From: Pseudorasbora parva
Taxonomy: Eukaryota; Chordata; Actinopteri; Cypriniformes; Gobionidae
Length of the DNA: 64,000 nucleotides
Assembly (NCBI RefSeq): GCF_024679245.1
Contig: NC_090176.1
Coordinates: 17,694,293-17,758,292, forward strand
Reading direction: 5' to 3'
A program made the translations under genes and the position numbers. The notes beneath the pieces were generated by a model. That model searched no databases. It was not told the origin of the DNA and saw only the letters and a program-made list of their open reading frames with translations. Each line of letters starts with the position of its first letter. The first letter of the stretch is position 1. Below, one piece after another: positions 1 to 17,400 of this stretch.

Positions 1-640
1 AACATGTCCTTTACCTCTTGTTTATTGAACAACACGACAAAATCACCAGGCAGAGTACAGTCTTCTGACAAACTGCTGAGATAAGATTAAACCAAGAGCA
101 TGATGTGTAAAAGTTTCAAAGTTGATCACTTGTGCATGTGTCTGTATAAACTGAAGAATTCTGTCCTTGTAGTTTTATTACTATTGACCCTTTTCCTAGA
201 CTGCGATGACGTGTCTCTACAGTTATTAACGTCGTAAATCTAGCAAAGTATATATATTTTTTCAAGTTTAATGTACATTTATAACACTATACTTAGTGTT
301 ACGTTACCATGGCACTACATTTAAGATACCTAGAGATTTTTTTTAATACAACAGCTGAGGAAATGACATCAAATTTCACACATTTTTCTCTCCTGACCAT
401 CGTTATCAGTCTCTATATATTTTTTACTCTTTTGTAAAGTCATTGAATAACCATTTCTGGATTTTTGTAAATTCATAGAATAGCCATTTCCATTTCTGGA
501 TTTTTCCTTTTGCTATTGGAGCAAATTTGCAAAGAAAAAATATTACATATATTAGTTTCCGTACACCACTATAGATGTTTACCCAACTATGATGACTTCC
601 ACCTCTGAGAAGCCTGGAAATGTGAAAAGGGTTTATATAT
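1..640. other. FSTL1 intron, no gene seen
   Basis: AT-rich sequence with T and A runs and no reading frame resembling the upstream FSTL1 exons (the segment before the EF-hand is absent). Nothing else recognised. Confidence 0.5.
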
Positions 641-1051
641 GTGACCCTGGACCACAAAACCAGTCATATGGCTCAATTTCATTTTGAAATTAAGATTTAT
701 ACATTGTCTGAAACCTGAATAAATAAGCTTTCATTGATGTATGGTTTGATAGGACAATATTTGGTCGAGATACAACTATTTGAAAATCTGGAATCTGAGT
801 GAGGGTGCTAAAAGATCTAAATAATGAGAACATTGCCTTTAAAGTTGTCCAAATGAAGTCCTTAGCCAGGCATATTACTACTAATAATACATTTTTGATA
901 TATTTACAGTAGGAAAATTACAGAATATCTTAATGGAACATGATCTTTACTTAATATCCTAATTGATCATTTTGAGCCATACAATGTATTGTTGGATAGT
1001 GCCACAAATTTACCCCTGCGACTTATAACTGGTTTTGTGGTCTAGGGTCAC
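641..1051. mobile_element. MITE with GTGACCCT termini
   Basis: Starts GTGACCCTGGACCACAAAAC and ends in the inverted counterpart GTTTTGTGGTCTAGGGTCAC, giving terminal inverted repeats of about 25 bp with one or two mismatches. ATAT flanks both ends (637-640, 1052-1055) and may be the target duplication, although the surroundings are AT-rich. No coding capacity. This type of short element is common in cyprinid genomes. Confidence 0.8.
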
Positions 1052-1591
1052 ATATTGTAGCGCATAGTCTTCCTTTTTTTCTCTTCTACTGTCCAAGACA
1101 TATTTGCAGACGACTCAGCAGATAGCTGACATATCAGACATATCAGACATCAGACATATCTGCCCAGAGCAAACTTCACTGCAGCACCTGCACAAAGACA
1201 AGATAACTTGAGCGGTCAGAGTCTGGCCTGACGCGTCTCACAATCCCATTTCAGGAAGAGTCTTCAAATAACATACAAACGATAACTGGCTGAAACGGAT
1301 GTTTGGGTAAAGTGTGCGAAAATTCAGTATTCAGTTTTAAAGCATTAGAAAATCATGTCCAAACGTCACTTTTTCCACCATATAAGTTAAAATGACAGTC
1401 ATTTGACAAGGCTATTCATTTTGTGAAAATATATATATATTTATATTTTTGAGCACTGAAGTAGGCCTATGATGTTTTTGCATGCTTGTATTAAGAGTAC
1501 ATCACAGTCACTGCGTAGCCTACATTGCGACTAAAGTTATATAAACATGCAATATCGTTGACGAAAAAACACAAGTCTAAAATGTAGACTG

Positions 1592-1904
1592 AATGACACT
1601 TTAAGCAGAACAACTCCAATGGAGATTGCTGAAATGCAGCTTACTTGTTTATTGGTGTTTTCAGATCATCCGCGCGCGAGAGAGAGCTCAGTGTGCATAT
1701 GGTTGCCAGATTGGGCATGTTTAGGTAAAACACCGGATGTGTCCTTTTCACAGAAAAGCTCTGTTTGGGGGATTTAATGACTGAAATCTGACAATCGCAC
1801 GAACACGAGCTCTTTCTCATGCGCGGATGATCTGAAAACACCAATAAACAAGTAAGTTGTATTTTATCAATCTCTATTTGAGATGTTCTGCTGAAAGTGT
1901 CATT
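1592..1904. mobile_element. Foldback element, 84-bp inverted arms
   Basis: Left arm 1592-1675 pairs with right arm 1821-1904. The inner 36 bp (1640-1675 with 1821-1856) are perfectly complementary and the outer ~48 bp carry about nine mismatches. The loop is about 145 bp. A nonautonomous foldback/MITE in an FSTL1 intron; the family was not identified. Confidence 0.8.
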
Positions 1905-2185
1905 AAGTCGGTCTGTGTTCTGTCAGGACTCACGAGCCGCTTCGCTGAACTGCTGTGTGTGAGCTGCTGAAATAAGCCAATCAGAGCAGAGCTCAACATT
2001 AATATTCATGACTCTTCCAAATAAGGCAAAAACAGAGCATTACATCCTAGGGACAATTTATAGGGTTGTAAATGGACCTGTAAAACTGTATCTGGACAAT
2101 TTTTGCTTTTAAATAAGCCACATACCCTCTATGAGGATTATCAGAGAATAATTGAACATATTGTTTCAAATCATTCTGGGGCACC
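1905..2185. other. Intronic stretch, repeat-like but unassigned
   Basis: Moderately AT-rich with short phrases typical of dispersed fish repeats (an AATCAGAGCAGAGCTC phrase, then ATTAATATTCATGA). No ORF, no clear terminal repeats. Confidence 0.4.
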
Positions 2186-2645
2186 TTTAAAGGGGTGATG
2201 AATTGAGAATTCAACTTGCCCTTGAGCTTTTGATATATAAAAGGTCATGGTAATATAAGAATATCCTCTAAGTTTCAGAGCTGAAAACTTCCTTGTTAGT
2301 CAAAGAAAAGCTTTTATTGACACCAGGCTCAGCAAACGGTCCTGTGCATCATACTGTCGTCAGTGCACAACGAAACACTGCCTCTAATCCAGTAGCCCGC
2401 CCACCCAAGCTCATTAAATATGCTAATCTTATCCAATCCTAGCCGTGGGCGTTTACTTTCAAGTCTCCAGTGCGGCACGCCTATCAAAACCCAGCGTTCA
2501 GGAGAGAGCCGCAAAACCAGTGCAGAAAATAGCCTATTACTGTTTTTGTTTTTGAATGTAAAAACCACACGAACATCATTAGTTGACCTCAGACAACAGT
2601 ATTAATTTTTTTAATAAAAAAAAAACAGTTCATAACACCTTTAAA
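2186..2645. mobile_element. TTTAAAGG-ended MITE (copy A; inverted relative at 38501-39075)
   Basis: Begins TTTAAAGGGGTGATGAATTG and ends in CAGTTCATAACACCTTTAAA, imperfect inverted termini around TTTAAA. Read in reverse it aligns over most of its length with 38501-39075, so both belong to one dispersed family. Its right TTTAAA is shared with the next element. Confidence 0.75.
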
Positions 2646-2949
2646 GGAACTGTATGTAAGCCCTCAACTGATGTTGATATGTTGTATTTTGGCCTGAAGC
2701 CCCCCCCCCCCCCCCCCACCCCACCACCCCACCCCCACCCCATCAACCATTCACAAAGTCAGTAGTGTTTCGACATCCGGGTTACCAGATCTGCTCAAGT
2801 TACCAGATCTACAAACGTTCCTGCTGATCCTCCAGCCTATCTGGCAACCTCGAGTCAGGGGGAGGGGGAGGGGGATACACCTCTCTACAGTAATTTGAAA
2901 GGGATTGCAGTAACAGTTTTGGCCACAATCTTACATACTCTTCCTTTAA
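2641..2949. mobile_element. TTAAAGGAA-ended MITE with C-rich tract
   Basis: Termini TTAAAGGAACTGTATGTAAG and CTTACATACTCTTCCTTTAA form an imperfect ~20-bp inverted repeat. A homopolymeric C tract followed by CCCCAC-rich sequence lies at about 2701-2740. It abuts the preceding element through a shared TTTAAA, suggesting successive insertions into the same TTAA-type site. Confidence 0.75.
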
Positions 2950-3107
2950 CCCAGGGTTTAGCTACAGTATGAAACTCAAGTTAATTAATACCAGGATTAA
3001 TAACCACGGATATATTATAAGCAGTGTGAACCATGAAGCAAGATAAGCCAGTATTTTAAAGCCAGTTCATTACATTTATTTTCAATATACTCTTATGTTT
3101 CTTGTAG

Positions 3108-9526
<6,419 letters not shown>

Positions 9527-11240
9527 AACAGGACAGAGAGAGACAAGAGGAGGGAGAAGATGTGGACAAATTCCTCTCCTACTGATCACAATCAGGATTC
9601 CTGAGATTACGTACTGTTTTTGGAAGAATCACAGCGTTTTCAATGAATAGGTTATAACTTTTATTGCTATACGTACTGCATCTATACTCTGGTTAACGTG
9701 TTTTACATTACGGTTGTATTTTTATGCATATTTCATTAGCTTCTTATTATTTTGTATGCTGATTTGTATGTCTTCAAGTGCTGTAAATGGTTTGATTGCA
9801 TCAGTCCAAACGTTGCCGAAGAGGCCTCAGCACTTTGTTATGGAGGCCTTTGTTTTATTCACTATTGTTTGATTTTATGTATTCTTTATACCATTTGTTT
9901 GTTTGTCTGTCTACAGTTATATGTGGAAATGTTTTGTTTTTTACATTTTTTTTATTGAGACATTGGCAAAAGAAGAAGAAAGAAGAAGAAGAAAGAGTTT
10001 GAGAGTGATGCTGAGAGAGCAAAACAACGCGGGTTCATCCATCAAACTGTGACTTCAGAGCTTCAAAACTAGAGATATCCCTCAGTCAGATGGTAGATAG
10101 TCATGCTAAAACAACTAGTGAGAGCTTGCTTGACAGATAAAAATATGACTTGAAGCTCGCTCTCTCTTTCACTCTCATCATGAAGGCAGTCATAGTCTTG
10201 AGACCTTTCGTAAAGGTGCTAAAGTTAGTATTCCTCTGTTTGCTGCTTTGCTCTCGTGCTTTAGACGGTAGATACGCTCATAAAACACTAGAAGCAGAGT
10301 GTGGCTCGGTAAAGAATAGAGCGGGCAATATTTTTCAATCTTAATATCATTATGGGTAAAACAAACCCACCATGTTATTACTTGACATGCATGCCTTTTC
10401 TGCCATGAGCGATTGCATCGAAAGTCCTTTTATTAGAGTAGATCACCTCCTTAGATTAGAAGAATACTACTGCACAAATGCATTCAGCTTGTATTTATGT
10501 TAGTTGCTAGAGGCAGTTCATGCTGAAACTCTCACATTGCTCAGTCCCACTCTGATGCTCGGTTTGAATCGATAAAAACTAGCAAGCCATGTTTGTGAGG
10601 TATAAGAGTTTTATTAAGCAGTTGAGCTCACCAAGGTGGGACTGAGTACAGAAGGAGTGATCTGAAACCAAAGCCTGATGTTTAGGATGTTTTAAATTGT
10701 TGTACGAAAACCTCCAGGTATACCACTACTCTGGACCCAGCAACTACTTTATACCTGTTACGTAAAATAACTGTCAGAATAAGGATTAGAGTCGCTATTG
10801 CCTCTGTAGTGTAGTTGCATTCCCACCGAATTGGGAGAATTTGTGTGTATGTGTGCAAAATGCATGCGTGTGTGTGCGTGCGTGCGTGCGTGATTGTGTG
10901 TTTGTGTAAACTTGTTTAATTTCCACTAAATTCCACTAACAGTACGGATCTTTTGTGGTAATTAGTGCCTTATATATACAAACAGTGTGCCATGGGTGAA
11001 GTGGCTTCTTCTGTAGGTATAAACCACCTAATAGGACATGCACATACATTTTCCAGTATTATGGTAGACACCTAGCAATTGCTTTTTATATGTCTGTATG
11101 ATTGTTTTATCCAATGGGGCAGAATTAAAAAAAAAATACTGTAAAACAAACTTGTTCTGTTTTATTCATATTCTCTGATTATTATTTGATGTACTGTGTG
11201 CTAATTATAATGTAATACAAATAAAAAGTATGACCGTTTG
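9527..11240 (+). other. fstl1: FSTL1 3' UTR (approximate end)
   Basis: About 1.7 kb of AT-rich, largely repeat-free sequence follows the stop. An AATAAA at 11220-11225 is the best polyadenylation signal, followed by a T-rich stretch at 11267-11283. A short imperfect TG/TGCG tract lies at 10840-10905. Long FSTL1 3' UTRs are usual in vertebrates; in primates this region hosts miR-198, and I see no equivalent hairpin here. The end point is inferred from the signal only. Confidence 0.6.
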
Positions 11241-11689
11241 ATATCTTAAGACACCTTTTGATATCTTTTTTTTTTTTTTTTTTGGTTTATCGTATGTATC
11301 TTTGATTGTATGTAACATCATGAGGATAATACACTGGGATGGAAATACTAGCCTGCAAAATCCATAATGAATGGCTTTCATTTTTTCTATATTCTCAAGT
11401 GACTAAGAAATTGTTACATAAGAGACATATTGTACAGGAGCGCTGTTAAAATGTGTTCATTATGTTTTTAACATCGTTGTGTTCATCCATTTTTTACTTT
11501 AGACTCAGAATGTATTCATCATTAGCCATTTATTCAAATTGTAAATAATGAGAGGTTAAATTATAGAATAGAAAAGTAGTTTCAGTTATTTTAATGTGCT
11601 TTTTTTCCCTTTGTTTAAGTTTTTTGTCATTTTTGTAGGCTACTTAAACTTATTTTATTTCAATTATTTGATAAGTTAATGTTTCTAAC

Positions 11690-13250
11690 TTAAAGGGTAG
11701 GTTGAGGTTCATTCTACAAGAATGAACCTCATTTGTTCTCAAATGTGCTGTGTAGTAGCCTACTATAAATTAACCTCATTGGTTCTTGAGGAAGCTCAAG
11801 CGTGCTGCGAAACACAAGAGAATGCACCTCATTGGTCCTTGCAGAAGCTCAAATGTGCTGGGTAACGAGAATGAACCTCATTGGTTCTTGCTGAAGCTCA
11901 AACGTGCTGCGTAACACGAGAATGGTTCTTGAGGAACCTCAAACGTACTGCGTAACATGAGAATAAACCTCATTGGTTCTTGCGTAAGTTTAAATGTGCT
12001 GCGTAACACGAGAATGGTTCTTGAGGAACCTCAAACGTACTGCGTAACATGAGAATAAACCTCATTGGTTCTTGCGTAAGTTTAAATGTGCTGCGTAACA
12101 CGAGAATGGTTCTTGAGGAACCTCAAACGTACTGCGTAACATGAGAATAAACCTCATTGGTTCTTGCGTAAGTTTAAATGTGCTGCGTAACACGAAAATA
12201 GTTCTTGAGGAACCTCAAACTTTTGCGTAACACATGAGAATAAACCTCATTGGTTCTTGCGTAAGTTTAAATGTGCTGCGTAACACGAAAATGGTTCTTG
12301 AGGAACCTCAAACGTACTGCGTAACAGAAGAGAAAAAACCTCATTGGTTCTTGCGTAAGTTTAAATGTGCTGCGTAACACGAAAATGGTTCTTGAGGAAC
12401 CTCAAACGTACTGCGTAACACAAGAGAATGCACCTCATTGGTCCTTGCAGAAGCTCAAATGTGCTGGGTAATGAGAATGAACCTCATTGGTTCTTGCTGA
12501 AACTCAAACGTACTGCGTAACACATGAGAATAAACCTCATTGGTTCTTGTGTAAGTTCAAATGTGCTGCGTAACACGAAAATGGTTCTTGAGGAACCTCA
12601 AACGTACTGCGTAACATGAGAATAAACCTCATTGGTTCTTGCGTAAGTTCAAATGTGGTGCGTAACACGAAAATAGTTCTTGAGGAACCTCAAACTTTTG
12701 CGTAACACATGAGAATAAACCTCATTGGTTCTTGCGTAAGTTTAAATGTGCTGCGCAACACGAGAATGGTTCTTGAGGAACCTCAAACGTACTGCGTAAC
12801 ATGAGAATAAACCTCATTGGTTCTTGCGTAAGTTCAAATGTGCTGCGTAACACATGAGAATAAACCTCATTGGTTCTTGCGTAAGTTCAAATGTGCTGCG
12901 TAAAATGAACCTCATTGGTTCTCGCATGTTAAGCAAGCATGTTTGAGCTTTTTTCAGTTCCATTTTAGCTTTTTAATTGTGAAGAAAAGCCTAAATTAAA
13001 TCTGTCTGTCATATAAAGTGATAGTGTCTCTTAAGAAATTTTGGACTACATCGCTTAATTTATATTTTACGATCTATTTAAGAACTTTTTGAAACTTTTT
13101 CAAAGTGCTGCATGGACTGTTTAATGCAGGGACAGAAATCTCTCCGATTTCATTAAAATATCTTCATGTGTATTGCAAAGATGAACGGAAGTCTTACTGT
13201 TGTGTAAATGATGACAATTTTCATTTTTGGGTAAACTAACCCTTAAGATT
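11690..13250. mobile_element. MITE-like element expanded by an internal minisatellite
   Basis: The left end (CTTAAAGGGTAGGTTGAGG) and right end (GGGTAAACTAACCCTTAAG) are imperfect inverted repeats, and the right third (TTTTCATTTTTGGGTAAACT) is typical of a very common fish MITE. Most of the interior is a 92-bp minisatellite. It lies between FSTL1 and LRRC58. Confidence 0.65.
11720..12930. repeat. 92-bp composite minisatellite
   Basis: The unit is a 51-bp plus 41-bp pair of related half-units, e.g. AATAAACCTCATTGGTTCTT... followed by AATGGTTCTTGAGGAACCTC.... The GAATAAACCTC phrase recurs at 11961, 12053 and 12145, exactly 92 bp apart. Divergent single half-units flank the regular core. The half-units contain the short palindrome GGTTCTTGAGGAACC. 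Confidence 0.9.
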
Positions 13251-13740
13251 ATTTTTAATTATTATAAGTTGTAAGTTTTTTCATCAAATGTTTATATTTT
13301 ATGTCATTTCAGCTTTATTTCAGTTAACAAAACCAATAACAACACTACATTCTGGTGGGAACCAATTACAAAACAGGACTTGTTTGCCAAATGCATAATG
13401 CACATGGCTCATGGCTGTATAATTAAATCTATTTGTTAAATATAACCAGCCGGAGTTATGAAAATTCTAGTCCTAGATAAGCAGCAGCAGGAAAATGGAT
13501 AATAAATGGTCAAAAGAAACCCACCGACTGCTTGTATAATGAAATCTTTGCAACAGATGTGGTTACATAACCATAAGGGACCCTGAAAACCAAAGAACAC
13601 AAATGCTTAATTTAAATAACTGAATTTAAAATAAAATAAAAATAGAGAGTTTATATGTCGTTCTAGATGAGAGCATGTTTGTTCGAGATGTTTGTGGTAT
13701 ATGTTGTAAGGGAACTTAAAATTAGTTTTTCTCTAGCCGG
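13251..13740. other. Intergenic, nothing recognised
   Basis: AT-rich sequence between the minisatellite element and the LRRC58 promoter region; no ORF or repeat structure that I can support. Confidence 0.5.
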
Positions 13741-13987
13741 TTCTAGTAAAGGGTTAATACAGTGGGGCGGAGTCACGCGACAGTTGAGCCCCGAAACATG
13801 AATGCTAAAGAATGAACGCTTGATAAACCGACTCTGATAACTGTAATGTGTAAATGCTGCCGTTGGGCCGGATAAATTAGGTCACACATGGATGTTCGGG
13901 GCGCCTTGAGTTGGAAGTAAACTTGGTCGAACTGAAAACAGCTTGAAACAGAAGAAGGGGGACTCTTTTTCAATATCGACTAATAAA
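13741..13987 (+). promoter_or_regulatory. lrrc58: Putative LRRC58 promoter / 5' UTR
   Basis: The GC and CpG content rises here relative to the AT-rich flanks. A GC-box (GGGGCGG, 13764-13770) is followed by TCACGCGAC. A five-codon upstream ORF (13798-13815) and an in-frame ATG at 13943, 15 codons before the chosen start, also lie here. No TATA box is visible. Transcription start not determined. Confidence 0.5.
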
Positions 13988-14442
13988 ATGGAGGGGTTTG
14001 AAGGAGCCAACGGCGCCGAGAGTGTTTTAGACCTGTCCCGGTTGAATCTGAACAACCAGAGTTTGGACACGGCGAGCGAGAAACGGCGGAAAGACACCAA
14101 ACAACTGTATCTGTGTTACAACCGAATGACGGTTCTGCCCGAATCCGTCTGTTTATTTTCTAACCTGGAGTTTCTTGACATCAGTAACAACACGCTGTCG
14201 GTCATATGCGAGGACATTACCCGACTGACCAAACTCAAAACCCTCATAGCCAAGAATAATCGTTTAAATGAGGTTTCCCTACCAAAAGAGTTTGGCTCTT
14301 TGCAGCTGGAAGTGTTGAATTTTAGCGGAAACAGGTTTGAGGAGGTGCCGAGCCAGTGTCTGCAGCTGCTGCGACTACAGTCACTGTCAATGGGAGGAAA
14401 CAGACTGAAGAGCATCCCAGCAGAAATCGAGAGTCTGACCAG
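13988..14442 (+). CDS. lrrc58: LRRC58 exon 1
   Basis: Encodes 151 residues plus two bases: an N-terminal region and the first LRRs (LYLCYNRMTVLPESV; LEFLDISNNTLSVI; LKTLIAKNNRLNEVSLP; LEVLNFSGNRFEEVPSQ; LQSLSMGGNRLKSIPAEIE). Donor GTAACG at 14443. Confidence 0.95.
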
Positions 14443-17400
14443 GTAACGTTAATTCAGGAACACATGACTGCACACTGACTGCCGTCGTGAGCACTAAGGT
14501 TTGAGACAGCTACTCGTTGGAGGTACTACTCTTTAAGTTACATTAGTAATATGTAGGCTATACGGTGTAATTAAAATATCATGCTTAAATAACCTCTTTT
14601 GGGGGGCTAGACTAGGCTACTAACACACTCAATTCTCGTGATGTGTTCAATGTTGGATGACATATCGTATCTTATTATTATTTTTTAAATAGGGAAATGT
14701 AATTTATAATTACTATATTAATTTCACTACTTTTAGCGGATGTTTTCATTTTTCCCATGAGTGCTAACTTTTTAATGGTCCCGTAATGACGTCACACTCC
14801 AGAAAATTACATCATTTTAGATGGGCAAAACTGTGGAAATGGATGTTGCGAGAGCATTCTTCCCTGTTGTGATGAATCTGACTAACAGCTTCTCGAACAA
14901 GAACAAAATAGGGCTGAACTTTACTTTGTTAATGGAGAATTGAGTGGATCATTGTTTGCTATGTGCTAAGTGATGAGGCAGCAAGAAGGTCATATGAATT
15001 TAAAAAAAATATAACATGCACATATCATTTATAATAAATACTGATATAATATACAAAAGTGTCCATTTTGATTTCATGGTGACTTTAAGGACTACAACAG
15101 TTATTTGATTCAACACATCCTTGTGGTAGTTGTTATATAAACTATTATTTTAATATTTAACAATAGCTACGTTTACATAAAACTAATTAATCACTAATCA
15201 TATTGATGGCTCAATCTTACTGAAAAGCCTCAGTGACCCAATTTAGCTTGATTCAAATTTCTATTGGATACATAAGGAAAAAAACATGTAATATTAATCA
15301 AATTCAAAAATATCTTGAACACATGCCATGCCTACTGAGTTTACATATGTCTTACATCATACATACGTGCATATGTTTATTTTTGCCTCACATCTTACAG
15401 ACTTGTCAGGGGAGTAGACATAAAATTCACTATTCAAGTATAAAAAAAAATCTCTTCTTACATATACAGTATGTCAGGTTTCCTTTAAGGTGCTTTCTCC
15501 ATTTCTGATCGCACCGACTAGGCACTGCGCATGCTCTGAAATTTTGTTCGGAAAACATGTAAATGAAAATTTAAGTAAGAATTCTGACTATATCCTGGTG
15601 GACTTATGAAAGTCACAGAAGCTGATTGCACAACAGCAGGGATTTTAAGAGGTAGCGGTAAATGAAGCCGGATATGAAGTCAGCATAAGTTACCCAACTC
15701 ATCCAAAAGTATGACTGTAATTTGTATTTTGAAATAATATTACCTGCAATCAGTTTAGATGTTAACAGATACTTTATTGACTAAACCCTCATATTAAACT
15801 AGAGATAGACTCCTCTTTCATCAACTCTGATCTTCCATTCTGGATGTCTGTCCCATACTGATATGCTTTCTATGCTGAACCAATAAAGTTTAAGAAACCA
15901 AAACAGCAGAAAAGTGTGAAATAGGCCAGTCACAATGACATGACACAGACTGTGCTCCATTTTCATATAGTAAATAACATAATTTAGCATGCTGTTCTCC
16001 ACTACTGAACGTAAATCATAATGTCCTGGCTGATGCAACTTTATAAGTGTGATCCAAAGACACAAATGTCAGGCTGCCCTTTTTCCTGTTTATAGCTTGT
16101 GGTCTGAACAAAGTGCAGCATGTACAAAATGCGTCTTTAGAGTGTTCCCGAGCTCTTTTACAGTAATTCTGTCACATTGCCAATTGAACTCAACAATTGG
16201 GTCTCATAACAATGCTCCCCCCCCCCCCCCCCCCCCCCCCCCACACACACACAAATGGGTTTGCACTAGGACCCAGGGGACAGCTGTGTGTATGTGTAGC
16301 GTGTATGCTGTCAGTTCTCTGTTACACTACCGTAGCCTGCTGTATTTTTTCAACAGGTGGTCTTATTCTGCGTATATAAAAAGTTAATTACTTGCATTTT
16401 CTTACCAAATGATCACAGCCACAGGAAATGAAATATTTCATAAACAAGCTGGCTAACAGTACTAAGTTAGTATGCTGAGAAGCTATTACTTTCTTGGTCC
16501 CACTTTATATTAGGTGGCCTTAACTACGACGTACTTGCATCAAAAAATAATTACAATGTTGTGTTCATATTGTATTGCAAATCACTTGCTGATATTGAGG
16601 TGGGATACAGTTAAAGTTAGAGACAGGTGTGGTGGTATGGGCGAGTTTAAGGGTTAGGTTAGGGACAGGTGTGGTGGGATGGGTGAGTTTAAGGGTAAAG
16701 TTAGAGACAGGTGTGGTGGGATGGGTGAGTTTAAGGGTAAAGTTAGAGACAGGTGTGGTGGGATGGGTGAGTTTAAGGGTAAAGTTAGGGACAGGTGTGA
16801 TGGTATGGGTGAGTTTAAGGGTAAAGTTAGGGACAGGTGTGATGGTATGGGTGAGTTTAAGGGTTAAGTTAGGGACAGGTGTGGTGGGATGGGTGAGTTT
16901 AAGGGTAAATTTAGGGACAGGTGTGGTGGGATGGGTGAGTTTAAGGGTAAAGTTAGGGACAGGTGTGGTGGTATGCGTGAGTTTAAGGGTTAAGTTAGGG
17001 ACAGGTGTGGTGGGATGGGTGAGTTTAAGGGTAAAGTTAGGGACAGGTGTGGTGGGATGGGTGAGTTTAAGGGTAAAGTTAGGGACAGGTGTGGTATGGG
17101 TAAGTTTAAGGGTAAAGTTAGAGACAGGTGTGGTGGGATGGGTGAGTTTAAGGGTAAATTTAGGGACAGGTGTGGTGGGATGGGTGAGTTTAAGGGCAAA
17201 GTTAGGGACAGGTGTGGTGGTATGGGTGAGTTTAAGGGTAAAGTTAGGGACAGGTGTGGTGGTATGGGTGAGTTTAAGGGTAAAGTTAGGGACAGGTGTG
17301 GTGGTATGGGTGAGTTTAAGGGTAAAGTTAGAGCCAGGTGTGGTATGGGTAAGTTTAAGGGTAAAGTTAGGGACAGGTGTGGTGATATGGGTGAGTTTAA

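Noticed and set aside
9527..11240. miR-198 homologue in the FSTL1 3' UTR
   Set aside because: miR-198 is primate-restricted and no hairpin of that kind is visible here.
16640..16660. Telomere-like GGGTTAGGTTAGGG
   Set aside because: Single variant of the minisatellite unit, not a TTAGGG array.
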